56,712 nt of DNA from Rhodoplanes serenus (GCA_945893145.1 CAMDDZ010000031.1:1-56712); one strand, 5' to 3'; positions 25,869 to 36,219 are shown, counted from the first letter of the stretch. Notes: generated by a model not told the origin, from the sequence alone. Numbers and translations: made by a program.

Positions 25869-27473
25869 TCAGTTGCTGCCCTGAACCACGCAGTCGCCGC
25901 CGGCGGCCTTCAGGCTACCGCAGAGCTGCACCGCCTGATCGCGGCTGGCAAACGGCCCGACCATGGCGCGGTAATAAACACCCTTATCGCCGAGATCGGC
26001 GCGGCGGACGACCAGGTGCTGGCCAGCAAGCACGTTGGAGTATTTCGATTGCAAGCCGCGGAACGACGTCTGCGCCTCGGCTTCGGTTCGCTGCGAAGAT
26101 ACCTGCACCAGGAAATTGCCATTCACGCCGGTCACGGCGGCGGCGACCCGCGCACGCGCCGGCGGCCGCGGAACAGCAGAAGCATCCCGCGCAGCGGGTG
26201 CGGGCAACGGACCGTTGCTATTGGGGCTGAGCGACAGCGGTGCGTCCGCCGAGGCTGGCGGCGGCGCGGCGGCTGCCGGAACGCGCGGAGCGGTGGGCCG
26301 GCGGATGGTGGCCGGTGGCGGCGCCGTGTTCTGCTGCGGCGGTGGCGCCTCAACCTGCGGATTGGGCGAAGCCGAAGCGAGGGTCGGCGGGCGCGGTGCC
26401 GTGGCTTGAGCGCGCGGCACCACATCGACCGGCTGATCGGCGGCGGCGCGAATGCGTTCGGTGCGAACCCGCTTGGGGTCGCCCAGCGCGCTCGGCGGCG
26501 TTCCCGGTGTCGCAGCCGCCGACGGCGCCGGTGCTGCGGGCGGCGTCGCCCGCGCCAGCGTATTGATATCGACCGGCTGCTCCTCGCGCGGAACCACCTG
26601 TTCGGCCTGGCCGGGCGGCGTGTTGAGACGGTCGTAGGTGAGCTTGTTCGACGCCTCGTTATTCGACGGCGGCGGAGCGACCCGGTTCGGCTCGAGGCTT
26701 GCCGGGATGATCCGCAGCGGGTTGAACGAGCCCGGCCCGTTGAACATGTTGCGATAGGCGAAAGCGCCGGCGGTTCCGATCACCGCGAGGCTCAGCACCG
26801 CGGCGACCGTGATAAAACCCTTGCGGCGGCCCGACGGCGCATCTTCGTAGAAATCGTCTTGGTGCGGCGACGGCATCTGGCCGCGGTTCTGATACGCAGC
26901 GGCGTAACCGGGATCGGCCTGCTGATGCGCCGAAGCTTCGTATCCCGGCGAGCCATAGGCGGGCTGGTTGTAAGCCTGCTGCTGCTCCGGGTGATAGCCG
27001 TTGGCCGGCTGCGCCGGATCCGGATGATAGCCGTTGAGGGCCTGTTGGGGCGGCTCCTGATGGTAGCCGTTCAGAGCCTGCTGCGGCGGCTCTTGGTGGT
27101 AGCCGTTATAGCCCTGTTGCGGCTGCTCTTCCGCGTAAGGGTGGCTCTCATAATGGGGCTGCGCTGAAATCGGCGGCTGCGGGGCTGTGGCAGCGAACGG
27201 ATCGTAGTCGTGCGGCGCATGCGCGGCTGCGGCCGGCTGCTGCCAATGCGTTGGCGCGGGATCGTTGACGTATTGCTGCGGCTGCGGGGCTGCGTCATAG
27301 CGCGGGTCGTGCGACGGAGCGCCGGGAGTGTTTCTGCCGAATTCAGAAAACGGATCGTTCTGGCCGATCAACCGCGCCAGTTCAGCCAACGGGTCGCCGC
27401 CCTGCCCGTTTTGCGCAGGCGGACGCCCGTAAGGATCACTCGGTCGGTAGCGCGAGTTGTAATCGTCCGTCAT
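25869..27473 (-). CDS. SPOR-domain membrane protein with tandem NGYH repeats
   Basis: This 534-residue protein has a long cytoplasmic Gln/Pro/Tyr-rich N-terminus with tandem NGYHQEPPQQAL-type repeats (about residues 115-160), one membrane helix (FITVAAVLSLAVIGTAGAFAY, near residue 222), a long Pro/Ala-rich periplasmic linker, and a C-terminal SPOR domain (FLVQVSSQRTEAEAQ; YYRAMVGPFASRDQA). SPOR domains bind denuded septal peptidoglycan, so the protein should concentrate at the division site. Its place between argS and nagZ is usual for this order. The low-complexity parts vary greatly between relatives. Confidence 0.93.
   Translation of the reverse strand: MTDDYNSRYRPSDPYGRPPAQNGQGGDPLAELARLIGQNDPFSEFGRNTPGAPSHDPRYDAAPQPQQYVNDPAPTHWQQPAAAAHAPHDYDPFAATAPQPPISAQPHYESHPYAEEQPQQGYNGYHQEPPQQALNGYHQEPPQQALNGYHPDPAQPANGYHPEQQQAYNQPAYGSPGYEASAHQQADPGYAAAYQNRGQMPSPHQDDFYEDAPSGRRKGFITVAAVLSLAVIGTAGAFAYRNMFNGPGSFNPLRIIPASLEPNRVAPPPSNNEASNKLTYDRLNTPPGQAEQVVPREEQPVDINTLARATPPAAPAPSAAATPGTPPSALGDPKRVRTERIRAAADQPVDVVPRAQATAPRPPTLASASPNPQVEAPPPQQNTAPPPATIRRPTAPRVPAAAAPPPASADAPLSLSPNSNGPLPAPAARDASAVPRPPARARVAAAVTGVNGNFLVQVSSQRTEAEAQTSFRGLQSKYSNVLAGQHLVVRRADLGDKGVYYRAMVGPFASRDQAVQLCGSLKAAGGDCVVQGSN
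26995..27135 (-). repeat. In-frame tandem repeats of about 36 bp in the SPOR gene
   Basis: The plus-strand word TAGCCGTT recurs at 26995, 27028, 27064 and 27100, giving units of 33, 36 and 36 bp. Each codes for an NGYH-E/D-P-QQ-type peptide. Repeat number could change by slippage without breaking the frame. Confidence 0.8.
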
Positions 27474-27548
27474 CAGGTTTCCGGTTCCGGTACGACTCGG
27501 TTAGCCGAAGCCTTAGCCGTGAATTAGCAGGTTCACGGCACCGAGACA

Positions 27549-29321
27549 CTACCGCATCTCCAGGGGCGCATCGACACCAAGCAGCGAGAGCCCCGAGGCG
27601 AACACGGTGACGACGCCCTGTACCAATGCAAGGCGAGCCACCGTCATTTGTGGATCATCTAGGATAATGAAGCGTAAATGAGGCGCGTCATTGCCTTTCG
27701 TCCACATCGCATGAAATTCGCTTGCTAATTCATAGAGATAGAAGGCCACGCGATGCGGCTCATGGGCCAGCGCGGAGGCTTCGATGAGCCGCGGATAGAG
27801 CGCGATTTTGCGCATCAGCGAGAGTTCCGATGCGTCAACGAGCCGCGTCAGATCTGCATTTGCGAGCCGTTGCGCGCGCGCCTTAGGATCCGTCGGCAGG
27901 TCCGGAACCACCGCTGCGGCGTTGCGGAAAATCGAATGGCAACGGGCGTGGCCGTACTGGACGTAGAACACCGGGTTGTCGCGCGACTGCTCTTTCACCT
28001 TGTCCATGTCGAAGTCGAGCGGCGCGTCGTTTTTCCGGTACAGCATCATGAAGCGCACGGCGTCGCGTCCGACCTCGTCGACTACCTCGCGCAGCGTGAT
28101 GAACTCGCCGGAACGCTTTGACATCTTCACCTCGACGCCGGCGCGCATGAGCTTGACCATCTGCACAATCTTGACGTCGAGCTCGGCCGAGTCCGCGCTG
28201 ATTGCCTTCACGGCCGCATTCATGCGCTTGACGTAACCGCCGTGATCGGCGCCCCACACGTCGATCATGTCGCGGAAGCCTCGATCGAACTTGTTCTTGT
28301 GGTAGGCAATGTCGGAGGCGAAATAGGTGTAGCTGCCGTCCGACTTCTTCAGCGGCCGGTCGACGTCGTCGCCGAACGCGGTGGCGCGGAACAGCGTTTG
28401 CTCGCGATCCTCCCAATCCTCGATGGCGCCGCCCTTCGGCGGCGGGAGGCGACCTTCGAACACATGGCCCAGCGCGCGCAGCTCCTCGATGGTGCGTCCA
28501 ACCTGATCGGTGTCGCCTTCGATCAACGAGCGCTCGGAAAAAAACACATCGTGCTTGACGTGGAGAGCCGCGAGATCGGTGCGGATTTCCTCCATCATCA
28601 TGCCGATCGTCTTCTGCCGGATCAGCGGTAGCCGCCGGTCGTCCGGCCAGTTCAGCAGATCGTGTCCGTATTCGGCTTTCAGCACCTCGCCGACCGGCTT
28701 GAGATAATCGCCGGGATAGAGCCCTTCCGGGATGGGCCCGATGCTCTCGCCCAGCGCTTCGCGATAGCGCAGCAACGCTGACTGAGCGAGCTTATCGACC
28801 TGGGCGCCGGCGTCGTTGATGTAGTATTCGCGCGTCACCGCGAAACCGGCAAAGTCGAGCAGATTGGCAAGCGCGTCGCCGAACACCGCGCCGCGGCAAT
28901 GGCCGACGTGCATCGGTCCGGTCGGGTTGGCGGACACGTATTCGACGTTGACCTTCCGTCGCGCCCCGACTTCACCGCGGCCGTAGTCCGCGCCGGTCTC
29001 GATCGCATCCGCCAGCGCCGACCGCCACACCGCCGGATCGAGCGTCAGGTTGATGAAACCCGGGCCTGCGATTTCGGTCTTGACGACCTCCGGAAGCTTG
29101 CCAAGCTCGGCGGCGATTTTCTCGGCGAGATCGCGCGGCTTAAGACCGACATCCTTGGCGAGCGCCATCGCGGCGTTGGTGGCGAGGTCGCCATGAGCGG
29201 CCTCCCGCGGTGGCTCGACCACGATCCGGGACAGATCGGGCGCGCTCGAAAATACGCCGGCCTTGGCCAGCGTCTCGACAGCAGCGCGGACGTGAGCGGT
29301 GAAGACTTGAAAGACGTTCAT
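27549..29321 (-). CDS. argS: Arginyl-tRNA synthetase
   Basis: This 590-residue class I synthetase has the HIGH-type motif [16 protein letters not shown] (near residue 132) and the KMSKR-type motif [10 protein letters not shown] (near residue 398). The C-terminal anticodon domain ends with the [18 protein letters not shown] helix usual in alphaproteobacteria. Positions 27641-27740, coding for a conserved part of that domain, have unusually AT-rich codons. It heads the long minus-strand run. A 232-bp divergent region separates it from the FIST gene. Confidence 0.97.
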   Translation of the reverse strand: MNVFQVFTAHVRAAVETLAKAGVFSSAPDLSRIVVEPPREAAHGDLATNAAMALAKDVGLKPRDLAEKIAAELGKLPEVVKTEIAGPGFINLTLDPAVWRSALADAIETGADYGRGEVGARRKVNVEYVSANPTGPMHVGHCRGAVFGDALANLLDFAGFAVTREYYINDAGAQVDKLAQSALLRYREALGESIGPIPEGLYPGDYLKPVGEVLKAEYGHDLLNWPDDRRLPLIRQKTIGMMMEEIRTDLAALHVKHDVFFSERSLIEGDTDQVGRTIEELRALGHVFEGRLPPPKGGAIEDWEDREQTLFRATAFGDDVDRPLKKSDGSYTYFASDIAYHKNKFDRGFRDMIDVWGADHGGYVKRMNAAVKAISADSAELDVKIVQMVKLMRAGVEVKMSKRSGEFITLREVVDEVGRDAVRFMMLYRKNDAPLDFDMDKVKEQSRDNPVFYVQYGHARCHSIFRNAAAVVPDLPTDPKARAQRLANADLTRLVDASELSLMRKIALYPRLIEASALAHEPHRVAFYLYELASEFHAMWTKGNDAPHLRFIILDDPQMTVARLALVQGVVTVFASGLSLLGVDAPLEMR

Positions 29322-29553
29322 GTGGCGGGTGATAGCAAAACAATCCGCTGGGCGCGATCAACATCGCTAACGTCTCATTGCAGCGTTTGCGACAATTGTC
29401 ACGGACTCCTGCGCAAGCGCTCGCATTCGGTCGGGTGCAGCCCAAAATATGGTTTCGCATCAATAAATTACGGCAGGCCCGCTAACCGGATTTTCATCCG
29501 CTTTCACTAGCTTGGACGCGGTTTCTGAGCGCATTTTTTCCAATGAGGCCGCG

Positions 29554-30699
29554 ATGCGAACGCAGCAACTTTGCTGGGGCGAGGCGCAAGGCTGGCGACG
29601 CGATGGCGACGCGTCCGACGCAAACCTCGTGCTCTACTTTGGCACCCGGCAAGCGCTGGCAAGCGGCGCGCGTTACGGCGAGCTGCGCGCGATGTTTCCC
29701 AAGGCGCACATCGTTGGATGCAGCACCGGCGGGCAAATCCGCAACGACGATGTGAGCGACGAAGAAATCGCCGCAGTCGCGTTGCGCTTCGAGGCGACGC
29801 AACTTCGTCTCGCCAGCGAACCGACATCAGGACCTGCGCAGTCGCGCGCTTGTGGCGAGGCCATTGGTCGCGCGCTCAAGGCCGACGATCTGGCCGGTAT
29901 TTTCGTGCTGTCAGATGGCCTCAAGATCAACGGCAGCGAGCTGGTCGCCGGCATCATCGGCGCGGCCGGCCCGAACATTCCCCTCACCGGCGGCCTTGCC
30001 GGCGATGGCGCGAATTTCACGGAGACGCTGGTTGGCGCCGATTGCCCGCCACAAGGCGGAACGGTCGCCGCGGTCGGCTTCTACGGCCCCGCGATCCGCA
30101 TCGGTCACGGCAGCGCCGGCGGCTGGGACGAGTTCGGCCCGCGCCGCCGGATCACCCGGTCGAACGGCAGCATGCTGTTCGAATTGGACGGCCAGCCTGC
30201 GCTCGATCTTTATGAACGCTATCTCGGCGAGGACGAGGCCAGAGGCCTGCCGGGCACCGGCTTGCTGTTCCCGCTGCTGATCCGCAATCCGGCGCAGCCC
30301 GGCCACGACGTGGTGCGCACAATTCTGGCGGTCGATCGCGATGCGCGCTCGATGACCTTCGCGGGCGACATGCCCGAGAATTGGGTCGCGCAGCTCATGC
30401 GCGGCAACTTCGACCGTCTTGCTGCGGGCGCCGCAGAGGCCGCGCGCCAGGCCCGCGCCGGTCTCGGCGAGCACAGCGACCAGGAGGGGCTCGCCGTGCT
30501 GGTCAGCTGCATCGGCCGCCGCCTGCTGATGGGGCAGCGCACCATCGACGAGGTCGAGGCCGCGGGCCTCGAGCTTGGCTCGCGCATCCCCCGCCTTGGC
30601 TTCTATTCGTATGGCGAAATCTCCCCGCACGGGGCGTCCGGCGTCTGCCAACTCCACAACCAGACCATGACGGCCACCACCATCACCGAGGCGGCCTGA
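29554..30699 (+). CDS. FIST-domain sensory protein
   Basis: This 381-residue protein contains the paired FIST-N and FIST-C domains: GCSTGGQI and IPLTGGLAGDG in the first half, and LGFYSYGEISP with CQLHNQTMT near the C-terminus. FIST domains are predicted small-ligand sensors, possibly for amino acids, used in signalling. No signal peptide or membrane segment is seen. The ATG at 29554 with GAGG about 5 nt upstream is preferred over a TTG at 29512. It lies 4 nt before a GGDEF-EAL gene, so it probably senses an input for c-di-GMP signalling. Confidence 0.92.
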   Translation: MRTQQLCWGEAQGWRRDGDASDANLVLYFGTRQALASGARYGELRAMFPKAHIVGCSTGGQIRNDDVSDEEIAAVALRFEATQLRLASEPTSGPAQSRACGEAIGRALKADDLAGIFVLSDGLKINGSELVAGIIGAAGPNIPLTGGLAGDGANFTETLVGADCPPQGGTVAAVGFYGPAIRIGHGSAGGWDEFGPRRRITRSNGSMLFELDGQPALDLYERYLGEDEARGLPGTGLLFPLLIRNPAQPGHDVVRTILAVDRDARSMTFAGDMPENWVAQLMRGNFDRLAAGAAEAARQARAGLGEHSDQEGLAVLVSCIGRRLLMGQRTIDEVEAAGLELGSRIPRLGFYSYGEISPHGASGVCQLHNQTMTATTITEAA

Positions 30700-30703
30700 A
30701 GCC

Positions 30704-32614
30704 GTGCACAAGCTTTTCGCCAGACAGCTTGCAAAAGCGACCAAGCCTTCGGGCGAGGTCGATCTCAATGTGCTGGGTGAGCTGGTCATTTCCGCTTACG
30801 AGGAGTCCGACCGCGATCAGCGGCGAACCGACCGCTCGATCTCGCTGATGATCGAGGAGCTCGACCAGCTCAACCGCGATCTCGGGCGAATGATCGAGGA
30901 GCGCACCGCCGCACTGCGCGAACGCGAGGCGCAGTTGCAGGCGCAGAACCTGCGCTTCAACGCGGCCGTCAACAACATGTCGCAAGCGCTCCTGATGTTC
31001 GACGGTTTGGGGCGGATGGTGATCTGCAACGAGCGATACTTGCGGATGTATGGCGTCTCACTCGAGGTCGCGAAACCAGGATGTACGGTTCGCGATCTGC
31101 TGGAGCATCGCAAGGTGACCGGCACGTTCTCGGGCGATACCGACGAATACATCGAGAGCCTGCGCGCTTCGATTGCGAAGGGCGTGACCCATGCCAAGCT
31201 TATCGAACTGCCCGATGGCCGCACGGTTTCAGTGCTGAACCATCCAATGGACGACGGCGGCTGGGTGGCAACGCACGAGGACATCACGGAGCGACGGCGC
31301 ACCGAAAAGAAGATCGCCCACATGGCGGGCCACGACTCGCTGTCGGGTCTTCCAAACCGCATGCTGTTTCACGAGCGGTTGGCCCAGGCCCTGGTGGGGG
31401 TGCAGCGTGGCAGCCAGATTGGATTGCTCTATCTCGACCTCGACCGCTTCAAAAGCGTCAACGACAGCCTCGGTCACCAGATCGGCGACGAACTGCTCAA
31501 GGTGGTGGCGGGCCGGCTGCGCAATTGCCTGCGCGAGGGTGATACCGTCGCGCGGGTCGGTGGCGACGAGTTCGCCATCATTCAGGTCGGCATCGAGCGG
31601 CCGCTCGACATCGCGATCCTGGCGCGCCGCATCCGCGAAGCGGTGCGCGCACCCTACGATCTGGCCGGTCATGCCGTCATGATCGATACCAGCATCGGCA
31701 TCGCGATGGCGCCGGTCGACGGCATCGAAGCGGATCAGCTGCTCAAGGCCGCCGACATGGCGCTCTATGGCGCCAAGGCCGACGGCCGAGGCACCCATTG
31801 CTTCTTCGAGCCCGCCATGGATGCGCGCATGAAGGCGCGGCGCGCGCTCGAAATTGCGCTGCGCAAGGCGCTCACGGCAGGCGATTTCGACTTGCACTAT
31901 CAGCCGTTCGTCTCGTTGGAGGACAATCGGATCACCGGCTGCGAGGCGCTGCTGCGCTGGACCGACCCGGAGCGCGGCGACATCCCGCCGGCCGAATTCA
32001 TCCCGGTCGCCGAGGAGATCGGGCTGATCGTGCCGCTCGGCGAATGGGTGCTGCGCAAAGCCTGCGCCGACGCAGCTCGCTGGCCAAGCCACATCAAGGT
32101 TGCGGTGAACCTTTCGCCGATCCAGGTGATGCACCAGAACCTCATTCCGGCCGTGGTCAGTGCGCTGGCCTCCTCCGGCTTGGCGCCGGAACGGCTGGAG
32201 ATCGAGATCACCGAATCCGTGCTGATGCACAACACCGAAATGACGATCGATGCGCTGCACCGGTTGCGCGAGCTCGGCGTGCGCATCTCGATGGACGATT
32301 TCGGCACCGGCTATTCGTCGCTGAGCTATCTGCGCAGTTTCCCGTTCGACAAGATCAAGATCGACCGCTGTTTCATCAGCGGCCTGCCCGACGCCAAGGA
32401 TTCCATCGCCATCGTGCGAGCGGTCGCGGGCCTGGCGAGGAACCTCAACATGATTGCCACCGCCGAGGGCGTCGAGACGCCGCAGCAGCGTGAGCAAGTG
32501 CGCGCGCTGGGCTGCACCGAGATGCAGGGCTTTTTGTTCAGCCGGCCGCTTCCAGTCGAGCAGCTGTCGCTGCTCCTGGAGCCCTATCGGGTCCCGCTCG
32601 CAAGATCCGCCTAA
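30704..32614 (+). CDS. PAS-GGDEF-EAL cyclic-di-GMP protein
   Basis: This 636-residue protein starts at a GTG and has an N-terminal coiled coil (about residues 40-85), a PAS-7-like domain (about 86-195), a diguanylate cyclase domain with intact GGDEF at 286-290 and an inhibitory RxxD site (REGD, 277-280) exactly five residues upstream, and a phosphodiesterase domain with EALLRW (414-419), [13 protein letters not shown] and EGVET. Both active sites look functional, so it could make or break c-di-GMP. It is cytosolic. The gene follows the FIST gene by 4 nt. Its stop overlaps the convergent dgt stop (shared CTAA). Confidence 0.96.
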   Translation: MHKLFARQLAKATKPSGEVDLNVLGELVISAYEESDRDQRRTDRSISLMIEELDQLNRDLGRMIEERTAALREREAQLQAQNLRFNAAVNNMSQALLMFDGLGRMVICNERYLRMYGVSLEVAKPGCTVRDLLEHRKVTGTFSGDTDEYIESLRASIAKGVTHAKLIELPDGRTVSVLNHPMDDGGWVATHEDITERRRTEKKIAHMAGHDSLSGLPNRMLFHERLAQALVGVQRGSQIGLLYLDLDRFKSVNDSLGHQIGDELLKVVAGRLRNCLREGDTVARVGGDEFAIIQVGIERPLDIAILARRIREAVRAPYDLAGHAVMIDTSIGIAMAPVDGIEADQLLKAADMALYGAKADGRGTHCFFEPAMDARMKARRALEIALRKALTAGDFDLHYQPFVSLEDNRITGCEALLRWTDPERGDIPPAEFIPVAEEIGLIVPLGEWVLRKACADAARWPSHIKVAVNLSPIQVMHQNLIPAVVSALASSGLAPERLEIEITESVLMHNTEMTIDALHRLRELGVRISMDDFGTGYSSLSYLRSFPFDKIKIDRCFISGLPDAKDSIAIVRAVAGLARNLNMIATAEGVETPQQREQVRALGCTEMQGFLFSRPLPVEQLSLLLEPYRVPLARSA

Positions 32615-33816
32615 CGAAGGTCGGGTGTAGAACCGAACAGCCGCGTGTGCTCGATCATGGCGTAACGGTCGGTCATGCCGGCGATGAAATCCGCGATGCG
32701 CCGCGCGCGTGCCGGTTCATCGGCTGGGTCAAGCTCAGTCCACCATTCCGCCGGTATGTCGCGCGGCTGTTTGGCGTAGTGCGCGAACAGCGCGCGGACC
32801 ACGCCTTCGGCGTCGCCCATGATCCGCATGATGCGGGGGTGGCGGTACATGCGTGGATAAAGGAAACCCTTGATCGCCCTGTCGGCCGCCGCCATTGCGG
32901 GCGAAAAGCCAACCAGCGGCTCGCTTGCGGCGCGCACGGCTTCGGCCGAGCCAGGCGCCAGCGTCTCGGCGCGGCGCCGCGTCTCGCCGATTACATCCTC
33001 GATCATGCGGGTGATCAGCCGGCGCACCAGTTCGTGGGCGCGGCGGCCCGGATCGATCCGCGGATGCTGGACCGCGATCTCGCGCAGGATGTCGTCCACC
33101 ACCGGAAGGCCCGCCAGATCGTCGAGCCCGAACATTTCGGCTCGCAACCCATCGTCGATGTCGTGCGCGTCGTATGCGATATCGTCGGAGATGGCGCCGG
33201 CCTGCGCCTCCGCACTCGGATAGCTCCACAACTCGAGGTCATGCGTGGCGCAGTACTTGGTAATGGCGGCCGGAATGCCCCGCGCCACGTGCCGCGCGAC
33301 CGGAAGCCCGGCGCGATCCGTCATCGGACCGTTGTGCTTCACCAGACCCTCGAGCGTTTCCCAGGTCAGGTTCAATCCGTCGAAATCGGGGTAGCGCCGC
33401 TCAAGCGCCGTCACCACGCGCAGCGTTTGCGCATTGTGGTCGAAGCCGCCGCAGTCGGCGAGGCAGTGATCGAGCGCACGCTCGCCGGCATGACCGAACG
33501 GCGGATGGCCGAGATCGTGGCCGAGCGCCGAGGCCTCGGCGAGGTCTTCGTCGAGACCGAGGGCGCGCGCCAGCGAGCGTGCAATCTGGGTGACTTCCAG
33601 GGTGTGCGTGAGCCGGGTGCGAAAATGATCGCCTTCGTGAAAGACGAACACTTGGGTCTTGTGCGCGAGCCGCCGAAACGCCGTGGCATGGATAATGCGG
33701 TCGCTATCGCGGCGAAAGGCGCTGCGCGTCGTGCTGGGTGGCTCGGCGTAGAGCCGGCCGCGGCTTGCGCCTGGATCGGCCGAAAACCCCACGCGAGCGA
33801 TAGCTTCGACCGCCAT
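32611..33816 (-). CDS. dgt: dGTP triphosphohydrolase-like protein
   Basis: This 401-residue HD-domain protein hydrolyses dNTPs to deoxynucleoside and triphosphate, controlling pool balance. The HD metal site is visible as RLTHTLEV and [13 protein letters not shown], and [12 protein letters not shown] is a family mark. The start at 33816 begins the conserved sequence; the longer frame runs antisense into erpA. It diverges from erpA over 108 bp. Normally dgt and argS are adjacent in this group; here the FIST/GGDEF pair separates them. Confidence 0.95.
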   Translation of the reverse strand: MAVEAIARVGFSADPGASRGRLYAEPPSTTRSAFRRDSDRIIHATAFRRLAHKTQVFVFHEGDHFRTRLTHTLEVTQIARSLARALGLDEDLAEASALGHDLGHPPFGHAGERALDHCLADCGGFDHNAQTLRVVTALERRYPDFDGLNLTWETLEGLVKHNGPMTDRAGLPVARHVARGIPAAITKYCATHDLELWSYPSAEAQAGAISDDIAYDAHDIDDGLRAEMFGLDDLAGLPVVDDILREIAVQHPRIDPGRRAHELVRRLITRMIEDVIGETRRRAETLAPGSAEAVRAASEPLVGFSPAMAAADRAIKGFLYPRMYRHPRIMRIMGDAEGVVRALFAHYAKQPRDIPAEWWTELDPADEPARARRIADFIAGMTDRYAMIEHTRLFGSTPDLR

Positions 33817-33924
33817 GTTCCGCCCGGCTGCGCTCGATTGACCTTCAGGCTGCCCGCACTTAACTATGAGTCCGAATGCGAGACAACCGACGCCCACACA
33901 ATGGGCGGTTGAGAGGAAGGCCCC

Positions 33925-34254
33925 ATGGCCGAAAGCGTCACCATAACCGACCGAGCGGCGCACCGGATCGGTGAAATCCTCAAGGCTGAGACCGCCGGCG
34001 CCATGCTGCGCGTGTCGGTCGAGGGCGGCGGCTGCTCAGGTTTTCAGTACAAATTCGCGGTTGAAGGCAGCAAGGCCGACGACGACGTCGTGCTGGCGCG
34101 GCACGGCGCCACCGTGCTGATCGACACGGTCTCGTTGCAGTATCTCGCCGGCTCCGAGATCGACTTTGTCGATGACCTGATCGGCGCCTCGTTCAAGGTC
34201 AACAATCCGAAGGCCAAAGCGTCCTGCGGTTGCGGCACCAGCTTCTCGCTGTAA
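33925..34254 (+). CDS. erpA: Iron-sulfur cluster insertion protein ErpA
   Basis: This 109-residue A-type Fe-S carrier keeps the three ligand cysteines: one in GGGCSGFQY and two in [10 protein letters not shown] at the C-terminus. ErpA delivers clusters to client enzymes; in bacteria these include respiratory dehydrogenases. A good ribosome-binding site (GAGGAAGG) precedes the ATG. A hairpin terminator follows at 34256-34297. Confidence 0.96.
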   Translation: MAESVTITDRAAHRIGEILKAETAGAMLRVSVEGGGCSGFQYKFAVEGSKADDDVVLARHGATVLIDTVSLQYLAGSEIDFVDDLIGASFKVNNPKAKASCGCGTSFSL

Positions 34255-34255
34255 C

Positions 34256-34297
34256 AAAGCTCGCGCGCCAAGCTGTAAAACATTGGCGCGCGCTTTG
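34256..34297. terminator. Bidirectional terminator between erpA and a DUF4189 gene
   Basis: CGCGCGCCAA (34262-34271) and TTGGCGCGCG (34283-34292) form a 10-bp stem, with AAAGC and CTTTG continuing outside. It sits exactly in the 44-bp gap between convergent genes and has A/T ends on both sides. Confidence 0.8.
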
Positions 34298-34298
34298 A

Positions 34299-34736
34299 TC
34301 AGTCGTTCGGGTCGCCGTCGCACCGCACGTTGTCGATCTTGCAGAATTCCCGGCGGCCGGGCGGCGCCGCATCCTGGCAATTCGCCATCGCGCCATCGCG
34401 GGCCGCCGACCGCGTTTGCGCGATAGCCCAACCCATGCCGGAGGAATCGCTTTTCGGATCGAAGGCGAGCGCGAAGCAACCGTTGCTGAAGCTGCCGATC
34501 AGCCTGCAATTCTGGTTCGCTTTAGGGGCCTGCGTATATTCGCGGCATTTGCGCATGACGACTTCGCGCGCCTCTGCCTCGGTCTTGTAGTTCCAAGCAA
34601 ATCCGTAGGCGATGCCGTCGCGCGGATTGTCGGTCACGCCGACCGCCAAGGCGCCAGAGGCGTTGGCATGCATCGGCAGAAAGGCTGCCGCACCGGCTAG
34701 GGTGCAGGCGGCCAACAGCATCTTGCGGTTGATCAT
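34299..34736 (-). CDS. DUF4189 secreted protein, copy 1
   Basis: This 145-residue protein has a signal peptide (cleavage near residue 26, HANA) and then SGALAVGVTDNPRDGIAYGFAWNYKTEAEAREVVMRKC (spread over residues 27-64), the DUF4189 pattern of a GYA-type fold with spaced cysteines. Five further cysteine or aromatic positions suggest disulfides. The start at 34736 has GAGGAGAGGG upstream. Downstream paralogue of the next gene. Function unknown; a secreted or periplasmic role is likely. Confidence 0.85.
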   Translation of the reverse strand: MINRKMLLAACTLAGAAAFLPMHANASGALAVGVTDNPRDGIAYGFAWNYKTEAEAREVVMRKCREYTQAPKANQNCRLIGSFSNGCFALAFDPKSDSSGMGWAIAQTRSAARDGAMANCQDAAPPGRREFCKIDNVRCDGDPND

Positions 34737-34774
34737 GTCGCCCTCTCCTCGTTCAAATCCAAACAAACCGATGT

Positions 34775-35200
34775 TTACTTGTCGTCGCACGCCGACTTGT
34801 CGATGACACAGGCGTCCTGGCGATTCTTGCCCGCAGTCGCGGCGCAAAAGGCCAGCGCGCGCGCTTCCGCGACGTCCTTGTTGGCGGCAATCGCAAAGCC
34901 AACGCCCGGCGTTCCGGCCTTCGGGTCCATGGCGATGGCGACGCATTCACCGCGGAACGTGCCCACGATGGTGCATAGCGACTTTGCGCTTGCCGGCGCA
35001 GCCTGGGTGGTGCGGCACGCCTCGAGCGCGGCGTCGCGCGCCTCCCCCGTGGTCTTGTTGTTGTAAGCGAAGCCGGCCTTCGACACGCTCTCGGGATATC
35101 CGATCGCCAATGCACCGGCAGCGTTCGCGCCCGTTGCCACGATCACCGACAGCGACGCCGCCGTTAACGCGGTCATGCCTGCAAGCTTCAAGTTTGTCAT
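34775..35200 (-). CDS. DUF4189 secreted protein, copy 2
   Basis: This 141-residue paralogue of the next gene shares the layout: signal peptide ending ANA (near residue 27), AGALAIGYPESVSKAGFAYNNKT, then cysteines at CRTTQ, LCTIVG, ECVAIAMDP, FCAAT, ACVID and ACDDK. Six cysteines would allow three disulfides. The two copies lie 38 bp apart on one strand, a tandem duplication that has diverged strongly outside the GALA/GxAYxxKT core. Confidence 0.85.
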   Translation of the reverse strand: MTNLKLAGMTALTAASLSVIVATGANAAGALAIGYPESVSKAGFAYNNKTTGEARDAALEACRTTQAAPASAKSLCTIVGTFRGECVAIAMDPKAGTPGVGFAIAANKDVAEARALAFCAATAGKNRQDACVIDKSACDDK

Positions 35201-35241
35201 CGTAAAGAGCTCCGGTTGCTATGAACTAGTTTAGCTTGGGA

Positions 35242-36219
35242 CTAGTTTGGCGTGATTCCCGCCGCTTTGACCACGACCGCATTGGAGATGATCTCGGCGC
35301 GAATACGAGCATTGAATTCCGCTGGCGTCATGATCAACGGCAGAACTCCGGTCTTGGCCAGCTTGTCATGGACCGTCGGCAGCTTCAGGGCCTTGATGAT
35401 TTCGGCGTTGAGCCGGTCGACGATCTCACGCGGCGTCTTGGCCGGCGCCAGCATGCCGATCCAGATCGGAAAGTCGGCGTTCTGATAACCCGCCTCCAGC
35501 GTGGTCGGCACATCCGGCAGTTCCGGGGCGCGCGTGGTGTTGGAGGTGACGAGCGCCACAAGACGGCCGTCGCGAATGAACGGCAGCGCCGTGTTGATCG
35601 GGCAGAAATAGAAATCAACCCGGCCGGCAATCACCTCGGTCAGCGCTTCGGGCCCGCCACGGAACGGGATGTGCACCACGTCGATGCCCGCGCTCAGGCG
35701 GAGCTTCTCGACACTCAGATGGGTGCCTGAGCCGATGCCGACGCTGGCGTAATTGAGCGAACCAGGCTTGGCTTTGGCAGCCGCGACCAGGTCCTGGAAA
35801 GTCTTGAACCCCTTCGACGGCGAGATCACTAGCACGTTGGGCAATGCGCCGAACGGCGACACGCCAACGATATCGTTCACCGCGTCATACGGCAGGCTGG
35901 AATAAATCGCAGGCGCGACTGTGTAGCCGTTCGAATGGGCGAGCAGCGTGTAGCCGTCCGGATCGGCCTTGGCGACCGCCGAAACCGCGATAGTGCCGCC
36001 GGCGCCGGTCCGGTTTTCGACCACCAGCGGCTGGCCAAGCTGCGCGCCCAGCTGCTCGAACACGATGCGGGGGACGATGTCTGTGGCGCTGCCGGCCCCG
36101 AATGGGATGAGGACGCGGATCGGCCGGCTCGGCCATGACTGGGCCGACGCAACGCCGGGCAAGATCGCCAGTACGACCGCCAGGACCATTGCCGCCGCCC
36201 CAAGCAGGCGAAGGCGCAT
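35242..36219 (-). CDS. Bug-family (TctC-like) periplasmic solute-binding receptor
   Basis: This 325-residue receptor has a signal peptide ending ASA (about residue 27) and then WPSRPIRVLIPFGAGSATD, TGAGGTIAVSAVAKADPDG and PDVPTTLEAGYQ. The ATG at 36219 has GGGAGG 6 nt upstream, so the longer frame is discarded. It is the third orphan Bug gene in the window. It lies 41 bp upstream of the DUF4189 pair on the same strand, so joint transcription is possible. Confidence 0.93.
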   Translation of the reverse strand: MRLRLLGAAAMVLAVVLAILPGVASAQSWPSRPIRVLIPFGAGSATDIVPRIVFEQLGAQLGQPLVVENRTGAGGTIAVSAVAKADPDGYTLLAHSNGYTVAPAIYSSLPYDAVNDIVGVSPFGALPNVLVISPSKGFKTFQDLVAAAKAKPGSLNYASVGIGSGTHLSVEKLRLSAGIDVVHIPFRGGPEALTEVIAGRVDFYFCPINTALPFIRDGRLVALVTSNTTRAPELPDVPTTLEAGYQNADFPIWIGMLAPAKTPREIVDRLNAEIIKALKLPTVHDKLAKTGVLPLIMTPAEFNARIRAEIISNAVVVKAAGITPN

